A stretch of 31,976 bases of DNA from JBNKWA01 sp050299555 (GTDB taxonomy: Bacteria; Pseudomonadota; Alphaproteobacteria; Rhodobacterales; Rhodobacteraceae). Below, in pieces: positions 7,119 through 12,997 of this stretch. The translations under genes were made by a program, and so were the position numbers. The notes under the pieces are model-generated. The model worked only from the letters and a program-made list of their open reading frames with translations. It made no database searches and was not told the origin of the DNA. The first letter of the stretch is position 1. Every line of letters begins with the position of its first letter. The stretch covers positions 1 through 31,976 of the forward strand of contig JBNKWA010000063.1 in NCBI GenBank assembly GCA_050299555.1. Reading direction: 5' to 3'.

Positions 7119-7946
7119 TCAGGCCCGGCGGGCGAGGCCGGCGAAATCGAAAAGCCCGTCATCCAGCAGGTGGCTCGGGTTCACCTGCATCAGCGCACTC
7201 AGCAGCTTGCCCTTGCGCCCCGGCGCGCGCCGCTCCCAGTCGTCCAGCATGGCGCCGATCTCGCGCCGCTGCAGCCCGTCCTGGCTGCCGCACAGATCGC
7301 ACGGGATGATCGGATAGCCCATGGCGCGGGCGAATCGCTCGCAATCCGCCTCGGCCACCAGGCTGAGCGGGCGATGCACGAAGACATCGCCCTCGTCGTT
7401 CAGAAGCTTCGGCGGCATCGCCGCCAGCTTGCCGCCATGGAAGAGGTTGAGGAAGAAGGTGGCCAGGATGTCCTCGCGGTGATGGCCGAGCGCGATGGCG
7501 GTGCAGCCCTCCTCGCGGGCGATCCGATAGAGATGCCCGCGCCGCAGCCGCGAGCAGAGCGCGCAGTAGGTCCGGCCCTGGGGCACCTTGTCGGTGACGA
7601 TGGAATAGGTGTCGCGATACTCGATCCGGTGCGGCACGCCGCGGGATTTCAGGAACTCCGGCAGCACCGTGGCCGGAAAGCCCGGCTGGCCCTGGTCGAG
7701 ATTGCAGGCCAGAAGCTCTACCGGCAGAAGTCCGCGCCACTTCAGCTCGGTCAGGATGGCCAGCATGGTATAGCTGTCCTTGCCGCCCGACAGGCAGACC
7801 AGCCAGCGGCCCCCCGGCTCGGCCATGGCGAAACGATCGATGGCCGCGCGCACGTCGCGCACCAGCCGCTTTCTCAGCTTGCGGAACTCGGTGGTCTTCG
7901 GCGCGCCGGCAAACAGCGGATGAATATCGTCGGTCTCGTCGAGCAT
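7119..7946 (-). CDS. ttcA: tRNA 2-thiocytidine(32) synthetase TtcA
   Basis: TtcA thiolates C32 of certain tRNAs using ATP and an iron-sulfur cluster. The 275-residue protein has the PP-loop SGGKDS (53-58) and two CxxC pairs, Cys128/Cys131 (CALC) and Cys216/Cys219 (CDLC). It also has the family segments GHHREDILATFFLN and MPPKL. The start is ATG 7946 (MLDETDDIHPLF). An in-frame extension to 8282 is rejected because it is low-complexity Arg/Pro/Gly sequence lying in the structured element upstream. The left structured element points toward this gene and could be its leader. A probable substrate, tRNA-Arg(UCU) with C32, is encoded at 21274. Confidence 0.93.
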   Translation of the reverse strand: MLDETDDIHPLFAGAPKTTEFRKLRKRLVRDVRAAIDRFAMAEPGGRWLVCLSGGKDSYTMLAILTELKWRGLLPVELLACNLDQGQPGFPATVLPEFLKSRGVPHRIEYRDTYSIVTDKVPQGRTYCALCSRLRRGHLYRIAREEGCTAIALGHHREDILATFFLNLFHGGKLAAMPPKLLNDEGDVFVHRPLSLVAEADCERFARAMGYPIIPCDLCGSQDGLQRREIGAMLDDWERRAPGRKGKLLSALMQVNPSHLLDDGLFDFAGLARRA

Positions 7947-8033
7947 GGGCGGCCCCGGGTGGCTTTCGCGGTTGCTAGACCAAACCGGCGCGGATTGACA
8001 GGGCAAGGCCGCCCGGCGGGTCGTCGGGCCGGG

Positions 8034-8248
8034 GCGTGGAGGGGCTCCCGCCCTCTCTCGCCGCCTGGCCTGACGGCCAGGCGCGCTCGTTCGGTTTGGG
8101 CCGGGCCCGGCGCCCTCGCCGCTTCGCGGCGACCTGCGCCGGGTTGGCGCCCGGCGGCAGGCGACGGCGCCGGATGATCGCGCCCGGCCACGCCCCACCC
8201 CGCCCACCCGCGCGGCCGGGCGCGATCGGGCGATACGGCCGCAAACCA
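8034..8248 (-). other. Structured GC-rich element, left copy (G-quadruplex-capped stem plus hairpins)
   Basis: Non-coding stretch between ttcA and the 84-bp repeat. On the minus strand it holds, in order: a perfect 14-bp stem (8227-8214 against 8189-8176) whose 24-base loop contains GGGTGGGCGGGGTGGGG; a 7-bp stem with a GAA loop (8132-8116); a 9-bp stem CGCCTGGCC/GGCCAGGCG with a 4-base loop (8083-8062); then GCGAGAGAGGGCGGGAGCCC. The same order occurs in the right copy at 10813-11093 with different stem sequences. No credible protein is encoded. It could be a structured RNA reading toward ttcA, or one end of a mobile module. Confidence 0.5.
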
Positions 8249-8332
8249 CCGCGTCCCCACATGTCCCCACCGGCGTTAACACTTTTATGATTTAAAATCA
8301 GTCACTTGACCATGCGTCCCCATGGGGACACC
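8249..8332 (-). repeat. 84-bp inverted repeat, left copy
   Basis: On the minus strand the block runs from GGTGTCCCCATGGGGACGC to TGGGGACGCGG. It aligns without gaps to 10729-10812 on the plus strand, with 70 of 84 bases identical by hand count. The conserved parts are a GTCCCC/GGGGAC palindrome, GTCAA, TGATTT, ATAAAAGTGTTAACGCCGG and TGGGGACGCGG. GTCAA-N16-CATAAA could be an outward promoter, putting a transcript start near GTTAACG. It begins four bases after the stop of the HAD gene. Confidence 0.75.
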
Positions 8333-8336
8333 CGCT

Positions 8337-9032
8337 TCAGCCGATACTTTCCACCAGCGCCGGCAACTCGCCAAGATCGGCCAACGTGGCAAACCGGTCC
8401 TGCTCCGGGGGCGGATCGACCCGCTCGTAGGTCCAGGTCAGATCGTGGGGCACGTGCACCCCCCAGGCGCCGGCCGCGAGCGCCGGAATGACGTCGGACT
8501 TGAGCGAGTTCCCCACCATCATCCCGCGGCCGGGCCCGTCGCCATGGCTTTCGAAGACGCGGGCATAGGTCGCCTCGGTCTTGTCCGAGACGATCTCGAC
8601 CCCGTCGAAGAGGTCGCCCAGCCCCGACTGCGCCAGCTTGCGTTCCTGATCGAACAGGTCGCCCTTGGTCACCAGCACCACCTTGCGGGCCCCGGCCGCC
8701 CACTCCACCGCCGCGCGCGCATGCGGCAGAAGCTCGATCGGGTGCGACAAGAGCTCTCGGCCCGCGTCGAGGATCTGCTGCAGGACCATGGCGGGCACCC
8801 GGCCCTCGGTGACCTCGATGGCGGTCTCGATCATCGACAGGGTGAAGCCCTTGATGCCGAACCCGTAGTGGCGGAGGTTGCGCATCTCGGCCGCATGCAG
8901 CCGCTCGCTCAGGTGCGCAGGATCGGCGAATTCGGACAGGAACTCGCCGAAGCGCGCCTCGGTCAATCGGAAGAACTGCTCGTTCTCCCACAGCGTGTCG
9001 TCGGCATCGAAGCCGATGCAGGTCAGCCGCAT
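8337..9032 (-). CDS. HAD-superfamily hydrolase
   Basis: The 231-residue protein has the four HAD motifs: DADDT (nucleophile Asp9, acid/base Asp11), VTKG (Thr122), Lys151 and GNSLKSD (174-180). An all-alpha cap between about residues 20 and 90 marks a phosphatase/phosphonatase-like C1 type. The substrate is unknown. The ATG at 9032 has GGAGGT about seven bases upstream; a GTG three codons earlier overlaps that site. It is transcribed divergently from the arsC-aquaporin-arsC operon across a 119-base gap, and both ends of this four-gene block meet the 84-bp inverted repeats, so it appears to travel with the arsenic genes. A direct role in arsenic metabolism is not shown. Confidence 0.88.
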   Translation of the reverse strand: MRLTCIGFDADDTLWENEQFFRLTEARFGEFLSEFADPAHLSERLHAAEMRNLRHYGFGIKGFTLSMIETAIEVTEGRVPAMVLQQILDAGRELLSHPIELLPHARAAVEWAAGARKVVLVTKGDLFDQERKLAQSGLGDLFDGVEIVSDKTEATYARVFESHGDGPGRGMMVGNSLKSDVIPALAAGAWGVHVPHDLTWTYERVDPPPEQDRFATLADLGELPALVESIG

Positions 9033-9151
9033 CCCGTGCACCTCCGTCCGCGTGGTGCGCCGCGTCCCTCCCGGCTGTCAAGCGACCGTCGCCGAACTGT
9101 CACACGGATCGGCTATTCATGCGCGGCCGAACAGCCCCGGGGGAACCGCAA
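9033..9151. promoter_or_regulatory. Divergent promoter region between the HAD gene and the arsenate operon
   Basis: The gap holds TTGACA at 9081-9076 on the minus strand, a plausible -35 for the HAD gene but without a good -10 at the right distance. On the plus strand TATTCA at 9113-9118 could be a -10. Two TGTCA words (9076 and 9097) lie 21 bases apart and could be operator half sites. No arsR gene is present in the window, so any arsenite control must act from elsewhere. Confidence 0.35.
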
Positions 9152-9670
9152 ATGGCCGACAGGATCCACAACGTGCTTTTCCTCTGCACCGGCAACTCGG
9201 CGCGCTCGATCCTGGCCGAGGCGATCATGAACCGCGAGGGCGGGGGCCGCTTCCGCGCCTATTCGGCCGGCTCGCAGCCCAGGGGCGAGGTGCACCCCGT
9301 CGCCCTCGTTCTTCTGAAGCGTCTCAACCACGATACCGGCTTCGCCCGCTCGAAGAGCTGGGACGAGTTCGCCGGCCCGGGCGCGCCGGTCATGGACTTC
9401 GTCTTCACCGTCTGCGACAACGCCGCCGCCGAAATCTGCCCGATCTGGCCCGGTCAGCCGATGAGCGCGCATTGGGGCATCCCCGATCCTGCTGTGGCGG
9501 CCGGCAACGACGTCGAGGTTCACCTCGCCTTCTCCGAGGCCTACCGGATGCTCGCCAACCGCATCTCGATCTTCGTCAACCTTCCGATCGCCAGCCTCGA
9601 CAAGCTGAGCCTGCAGACGAGCCTCGACGAGATGGGCCGGCGCCAGGACCAGCCCGAGGCCACTTCGTGA
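9152..9670 (+). CDS. arsC: Arsenate reductase, low-molecular-weight tyrosine phosphatase type
   Basis: It reduces arsenate to arsenite in the cytoplasm. The 172-residue protein starts with the LMW-PTPase P-loop FLCTGNSARS (Cys12, Arg18), has the acid Asp112 in IPDP, and has a Cys88/Cys96 pair in FTVCDNAAAEICPIWPG, matching the resolving cysteines of thioredoxin-coupled ArsC. A C-terminal extension of about 30 residues is unusual in the smallest members. The ATG at 9152 follows GGGGGAACC; an in-frame ATG at 9119 is possible but lacks a site. It is first of three coupled genes (GTGA overlap with the aquaporin, ATGA with the second reductase). Confidence 0.9.
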   Translation: MADRIHNVLFLCTGNSARSILAEAIMNREGGGRFRAYSAGSQPRGEVHPVALVLLKRLNHDTGFARSKSWDEFAGPGAPVMDFVFTVCDNAAAEICPIWPGQPMSAHWGIPDPAVAAGNDVEVHLAFSEAYRMLANRISIFVNLPIASLDKLSLQTSLDEMGRRQDQPEATS

Positions 9671-10353
9671 GCGACCTGCCGCGCCGGCTGGTGGCCGAGG
9701 CGCTGGGCACCGGATTTCTGGCGGCGACCGTGGTCGGGTCCGGCATCATGGCCGACCGGCTGACCGACGACACCGCGCTCGCGCTGCTCGGCAACACCAT
9801 CCCGACCGGCGCCATCCTCGTCGTCCTGATCACCATCCTCGGGCCGGTCTCGGGGGCGCATTTCAACCCTGCGGTCAGCGTCGGCTTTGCCCTCAGTCGC
9901 AGCTTGCCGACCGCCGACCTGCTGGCCTATGTCGCTGCCCAGGTGGCGGGCGGGATCGCCGGCATCCTGCTGGCCCATGCCATGTTCGAGCTGCCGCTGA
10001 TCCAGGCCTCGGCGACGGTGCGAACCGGCCCGGCGCAGTGGCTGGCCGAGGTCACAGCCAGTTTCGGCCTGATGTTCGTCATCCTCGCCGGGCTTCGCCA
10101 CCGGGCCGAGGCGGTGCCGTGGCTGGTCGGCCTCTACATTGTCGCCGCCTACTGGTTCACCGCCTCCACCAGCTTCGCCAATCCGGCGGTGGCCATCGCC
10201 CGCGCCTTCAGCGATACCTTCGCGGGGATTCGCCCCCAGGACGTGCCGGCCTTCGCTCTGGCCGAGATCGCCGGGGCGGCGCTGGCGGTGGCGGTCGCGG
10301 CATGGCTGCTGGCATCGGCTGGACCGGCCGGGGCAACCAGGGAGGCACGATGA
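9667..10353 (+). CDS. Aquaglyceroporin-type channel (MIP family), AqpS-like
   Basis: The 228-residue, six-helix MIP channel has both NPA boxes: HFNPAVSVGF (Asn67) and FANPAVAIARAF (Asn172, with selectivity Arg179). In Sinorhizobium meliloti the ars operon carries AqpS in place of an ArsB pump, and arsenite made by ArsC leaves the cell downhill. The same wiring is inferred here because the gene is sandwiched between two arsenate reductase genes. The GTG start at 9667 overlaps the arsC stop as GTGA. A water or glycerol role cannot be excluded from the sequence alone, but the context makes arsenite (As(OH)3) the best guess. Confidence 0.88.
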   Translation: MSDLPRRLVAEALGTGFLAATVVGSGIMADRLTDDTALALLGNTIPTGAILVVLITILGPVSGAHFNPAVSVGFALSRSLPTADLLAYVAAQVAGGIAGILLAHAMFELPLIQASATVRTGPAQWLAEVTASFGLMFVILAGLRHRAEAVPWLVGLYIVAAYWFTASTSFANPAVAIARAFSDTFAGIRPQDVPAFALAEIAGAALAVAVAAWLLASAGPAGATREAR

Positions 10354-10697
10354 CGGTCGTCATCCATCACAACCCGAAATGCGGCACCTCGCGGCGCGTG
10401 CTGGAGATGATCCGCGACGCCGGCGAGACCCCGGTAATCGTGGAATATCTCAAGACCGGCTGGACCCGGCCGCAGCTCCTGGCGCTGTTGGCGGTCGCCG
10501 ACCTTGCCCCGGCCGACCTGCTGCGGCGGAAAGGCACGCTGGCGGCCGAGCTGGGGCTGCTGGAAGCCGGGATTGCCGACGACGCCATCCTCGACGCCAT
10601 GGTGGCGCATCCCGAGCTCGTGGAAAGGCCGATCGTCTGTTCGCCGAAGGGGGTCCGGCTGTGCCGGCCGGCCGAGCGGGTCGCCGAGATCATCTAG
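10350..10697 (+). CDS. arsC: Arsenate reductase, glutaredoxin-coupled ArsC/Spx-fold type
   Basis: The 115-residue protein has the thioredoxin-fold ArsC signature HHNPKCGTSRR (catalytic Cys11), the arginine in DLLRRKG (about 60) and the RPI motif near residue 93, matching Arg60 and Arg94 of the Escherichia coli plasmid enzyme. It is shorter than that enzyme (141) and closer in length to chromosomal YfgD/Spx-like members. The ATG at 10350 overlaps the aquaporin stop as ATGA, with GGAGG just upstream. The operon therefore encodes two unrelated arsenate reductases, one expected to use thioredoxin and one glutaredoxin/glutathione. The gene ends 31 bases before the right inverted repeat. Confidence 0.88.
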   Translation: MTVVIHHNPKCGTSRRVLEMIRDAGETPVIVEYLKTGWTRPQLLALLAVADLAPADLLRRKGTLAAELGLLEAGIADDAILDAMVAHPELVERPIVCSPKGVRLCRPAERVAEII

Positions 10698-10728
10698 CCG
10701 CGGACGCCGCCTGAACCGCGGTATTCGC

Positions 10729-10812
10729 GGTGTCCCCACGGGGACGCCATGTCAACCATCTGATTTCAATTGATAAAAGTGTTAACGCCGGTGGCGACGG
10801 GTGGGGACGCGG
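10729..10812 (+). repeat. 84-bp inverted repeat, right copy
   Basis: Inverted partner of 8249-8332, reading GGTGTCCCCACGGGGACGC ... GATAAAAGTGTTAACGCCGG ... GTGGGGACGCGG on the plus strand. It keeps the palindrome, the GTCAA word and the AT-rich ATAAAAGTGTTAAC core; most differences fall in a short stretch between them. Both copies point away from the four-gene module they enclose. The 31 bases before it contain a CCGCGG...CCGCGG inverted repeat that could end transcription of the arsenate operon. Confidence 0.75.
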
Positions 10813-11093
10813 CCCCGGCAACCCCGAGCGTGCCCCGAATGCATGACGCGGCCGAAGCAATGCGCCGACCCCGAACCCGCCCGGGCGCGAGGGTGGGTGG
10901 GCGGGGAGCGCCCGGGCGGGTTCGAAACCTGATCCCCGCCATGGGCAAGGGCGCCCGGCCTCTCCGCGACGCGCCAAGGGCTGCAGATGTCGGGACCCGC
11001 GCGCCGAAAGGCGTGCGGGCCGGGTCCGGCCGGCGGAGCGCCCCAGCCGAAGGCTGGGCGCGAACGACGGGCGGAACCCCCTGCCTCCCACGC
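10813..11093 (+). other. Structured GC-rich element, right copy (G-quadruplex-capped stem plus hairpins)
   Basis: Non-coding stretch before the 3' end of yidD. On the plus strand it holds a perfect 17-bp stem (10872-10888 against 10908-10924) whose 19-base loop is GAGGGTGGGTGGGCGGGGA; a 10-bp stem with a GAAA tetraloop and one G-T pair (10996-11019); a CCAGCC/GGCTGG hairpin with a GAA loop and flanking GCGC pairs (11038-11061); then GCGAACGACGGGCGGAACCC. Order and motifs match the left copy although the stems differ in sequence. It is about 65 bp longer than the left copy, mainly between the first and second hairpins. Open frames across it are low-complexity and not credible. Confidence 0.5.
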
Positions 11094-11133
11094 AGATGCA
11101 CCCGTCCGCGTGCCATGCACGCAGCCGCACCGG

Positions 11134-11352
11134 TCAGGGCACGTTGTCGATCCCCGACCCGCCCCAGGGGTGGCAGCGCAGGATCCGCCTCAGCGCCAGC
11201 CAGCCGCCCTTGACCCCGCCATGGCGCTGCAGCGCCTCCAGCGCATAGGCCGAACAGGTGGGCTGAAAGCGGCAACCATGGCCTACCCAGGGGCTGCCGA
11301 TCAGCCGGTAGGCGCGGATCGGCAGCGCCAGTGTCCAGGCCAGCGGAGTCAT
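11134..11352 (-). CDS. yidD: Membrane protein insertion efficiency factor YidD
   Basis: The 72-residue protein has the family core AYRLIGSPWVGHGCRFQPTCSAYALEALQRHG, with the conserved Cys pair in GCRFQPTCS, and RRILRCHPWGGSGIDNVP at the end. YidD is a peripheral inner-membrane protein that assists YidC-dependent insertion. Its ATG at 11352 overlaps the rnpA stop as ATGA, giving the usual rpmH-rnpA-yidD order. In related genomes yidC follows closely; here the arsenic module lies between yidD and ttcA-yidC. Confidence 0.95.
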   Translation of the reverse strand: MTPLAWTLALPIRAYRLIGSPWVGHGCRFQPTCSAYALEALQRHGGVKGGWLALRRILRCHPWGGSGIDNVP

Positions 11353-11816
11353 CGCCGCTCCTGCCCATGCAGGCGCGCCACCGCCGCGCCCAGCTCGTCG
11401 AGCAGCCGGGCGAAGGGCAGCGCCGCGGTCGCATCGCGGCGACCGATCAGCACATAGTCCCAGCCGGGTCGACCCGCGCCCGGCAGGACCGCCTGGGCGG
11501 CAGCCCGCAGGCGCCGCTTGGCACGGTTGCGTGCCACCGCATTGCCGACCTTCTTGGAGCAGGTGAAGCCGACGCGCGGCACGCCGGGGGCGCCTGGCGT
11601 CTCGTCCGCGCGCCGGACCCGACCCTGCAGAACAAAGCCCGGCCGCGCGACCCGGTGCGCCCGCGCCGCGGCCAGAAAGTCGGCGCGCTTCTTCAGGACC
11701 TCAAGCACAACCGGCCCACCGGACGGGGGTCCGGCAGGCGCGATGTCGCGGCCAGTGTCGGTCGGGTCGGGCCCGGGCGCCGCCGGCGCCTCAGGCGGTA
11801 AGCCGCTTGCGGCCAC
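11349..11816 (-). CDS. rnpA: Ribonuclease P protein component
   Basis: RnpA binds the RNase P RNA and helps process tRNA 5' ends. The family core is clear: VLKKRADFLAAARAHRVARPGF, GFTCSKKVGNAVARNRAKRRLR (the RNR box) and WDYVLIGRR. The start is uncertain because there is no ATG. A GTG at 11816 gives 155 residues with a Pro/Ala-rich N-terminal tail and overlaps the 3' end of rpmH by 26 bases in another frame. A GTG at 11708 gives about 119 residues, the usual length. I chose 11816 because Rhodobacterales RnpA proteins often carry such a tail; the shorter form is quite possible. Confidence 0.92.
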   Translation of the reverse strand: MAASGLPPEAPAAPGPDPTDTGRDIAPAGPPSGGPVVLEVLKKRADFLAAARAHRVARPGFVLQGRVRRADETPGAPGVPRVGFTCSKKVGNAVARNRAKRRLRAAAQAVLPGAGRPGWDYVLIGRRDATAALPFARLLDELGAAVARLHGQERR

Positions 11817-11925
11817 GGGTCCGGCGCCGCGCCACGATCTTGCGGCCGTTCTTGGTGGCCATGCGGGCACGGAAGCCATGACGGCGCTTGCGGACAAGCT
11901 CGCTCGGCTGGAAGGTACGCTTCAT
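11791..11925 (-). CDS. rpmH: 50S ribosomal protein L34
   Basis: The 44-residue highly basic protein MKRTFQPSELVRKRRHGF...RRRTRGRKRLTA is unmistakable L34, a component of the large ribosomal subunit. GGAGAG lies six bases before the ATG at 11925. It is the first gene of the rpmH-rnpA-yidD operon, and its 3' end may overlap the rnpA start. Confidence 0.98.
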   Translation of the reverse strand: MKRTFQPSELVRKRRHGFRARMATKNGRKIVARRRTRGRKRLTA

Positions 11926-12021
11926 CTCATCTCTCCTCGACGGTCCGGCAGGCGGGAAGTCCCGGTACCGGCTGGCGGCCGCCGCTTGCGGGAAGAGGGC
12001 CGCGGAAATCACGAAGCCCGT

Positions 12022-12050
12022 GCAATAGGCGGAGTCGGGAGCCAAGTCAA
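12022..12050 (-). promoter_or_regulatory. Sigma-70-type promoter for rpmH-rnpA-yidD
   Basis: On the minus strand TTGACT (12050-12045) and TATTGC (12027-12022) are separated by exactly 17 bases, about 100 bases upstream of the rpmH ATG. It is the best promoter match in the 338-base gap 11926-12263. The rest of that gap holds only a palindrome at 12133 and the 5' flank of the TVP38 gene. Confidence 0.65.
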
Positions 12051-12132
12051 TTCGGCCCGCACGGCATTTTTCGCGTCGGTCCAAGGTCGGCTGGCGGGGC
12101 GGACGGATGGCAGCCTCACGCCCGGAGGCACG

Positions 12133-12154
12133 CGCCGCGAACCGGTTCGCGGCG
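12133..12154. repeat. Perfect 22-bp palindrome
   Basis: CGCCGCGAACCGGTTCGCGGCG is its own reverse complement. It lies between the divergent rpmH promoter and the TVP38 gene, about 110 bases upstream of the latter, so it could be an operator for either side. No regulator gene is adjacent. Confidence 0.55.
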
Positions 12155-12263
12155 GTGGCCTGAAACATTGCCGCACCGCCCTTCAATGCGGCGTGAGCCC
12201 CCCTATCGCGCCGGTGCTTTTGCCCACATACCCAACCGAACGCCTTGTGGAACGGAACCGCCA

Positions 12264-12992
12264 ATGATGACCGACACCCCGAACCGGCCCCTGCCAGGCC
12301 CTGGCCGCTACCTGCCGATTGCGGTGATCGGGCTCGGCTTCGTGCTCGGCGTGGTCCTTTTCGGCGACATGCTTTCCTTCGAGGCCCTGGCCGAGAACCG
12401 CGACCGGCTGATCGCCTGGCGCGACGGCAATTTCGCCGGCGCCGCCCTGATCTTCGTTGCGGCTTACGTGGCGATCGTCGCCTTCTCGTTGCCCGGCGCC
12501 GCGGTGGCCTCGATCACCGGCGGCTTCCTGTTCGGGCTGGCCGTCGGCACGGCACTGAACATCACCGCCGCCACCATCGGCGCCAGCGCCATCTTCCTGG
12601 CCGCCCGCGCCGGCTTCGGCGAGGCGCTGTCACGGCGGCTCGACGCCGGCACCGGCACCGCAGGGCGGATCATGCAGGGCCTGCACGAGAACGAGCTGAG
12701 CTTTCTCTTCCTGATGCGGCTGGTGCCGGCCTTTCCGTTCTTCGCCGCCAATCTGGTCCCGGCGCTGGTGGGCGTGCGGCTGCCGCGCTTCGTCTTCACC
12801 ACGTTCTTCGGCATCATCCCCGGGGCGCTGGTCTATACCTGGATCGGCGCCGGCCTGTCCGAGGTCTTCGCCCGCGGCGAGACGCCGGACCTGTCGGTGG
12901 TCTGGAGCTGGCCGGTGCTGGGGCCGATCCTCGGGCTTTGCGGGCTCGCGGCCCTGCCGCTGGCCATCAGGTTCTGGCGCGGCGTCGCCTGA
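12264..12992 (+). CDS. TVP38/TMEM64-family (DedA-like) membrane protein
   Basis: The 242-residue protein has about five to six membrane segments. These include YLPIAVIGLGFVLGVVLFG, an SNARE-associated/VTT core with FSLPGAAVASITGGFLFG, then MRLVPAFPFFAANLVPALVGV and TTFFGIIPGALVYTWIGAGL. Members are transport- or lipid-related inner-membrane proteins of uncertain role. It starts at the first of two adjacent ATG codons (12264 or 12267), with AACGGAACC upstream. The next gene begins five bases after its stop; a TVP38 protein followed by a mercuric-reductase-like flavoprotein is a pairing seen in many bacteria, which suggests a joint, still undefined, redox role at the membrane. Confidence 0.87.
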   Translation: MMTDTPNRPLPGPGRYLPIAVIGLGFVLGVVLFGDMLSFEALAENRDRLIAWRDGNFAGAALIFVAAYVAIVAFSLPGAAVASITGGFLFGLAVGTALNITAATIGASAIFLAARAGFGEALSRRLDAGTGTAGRIMQGLHENELSFLFLMRLVPAFPFFAANLVPALVGVRLPRFVFTTFFGIIPGALVYTWIGAGLSEVFARGETPDLSVVWSWPVLGPILGLCGLAALPLAIRFWRGVA

Positions 12993-12997
12993 CCGGC

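Noticed and set aside
7947..8282. A 112-residue N-terminal extension of TtcA
   Set aside because: It is Arg/Pro/Gly low-complexity sequence lying in the structured element, and the ATG at 7946 gives the normal TtcA N-terminus.
8249..8332. ParB parS site in the GTCCCCATGGGGAC palindrome
   Set aside because: It does not resemble the known alphaproteobacterial parS consensus with its CACGTG core.
8034..11093. Insertion sequence or composite transposon
   Set aside because: No transposase, integrase or target duplication could be seen, so only a module bounded by inverted repeats is claimed.
10770..11213. Open frames across the right structured element
   Set aside because: The composition is Arg/Ala/Pro-rich with no domain, and the hairpins and repeat explain the sequence better.
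11926..12263. Chromosome origin next to rpmH
   Set aside because: No dnaA gene and no cluster of TTATCCACA-like boxes is visible; rpmH-rnpA alone does not mark the origin in this group.
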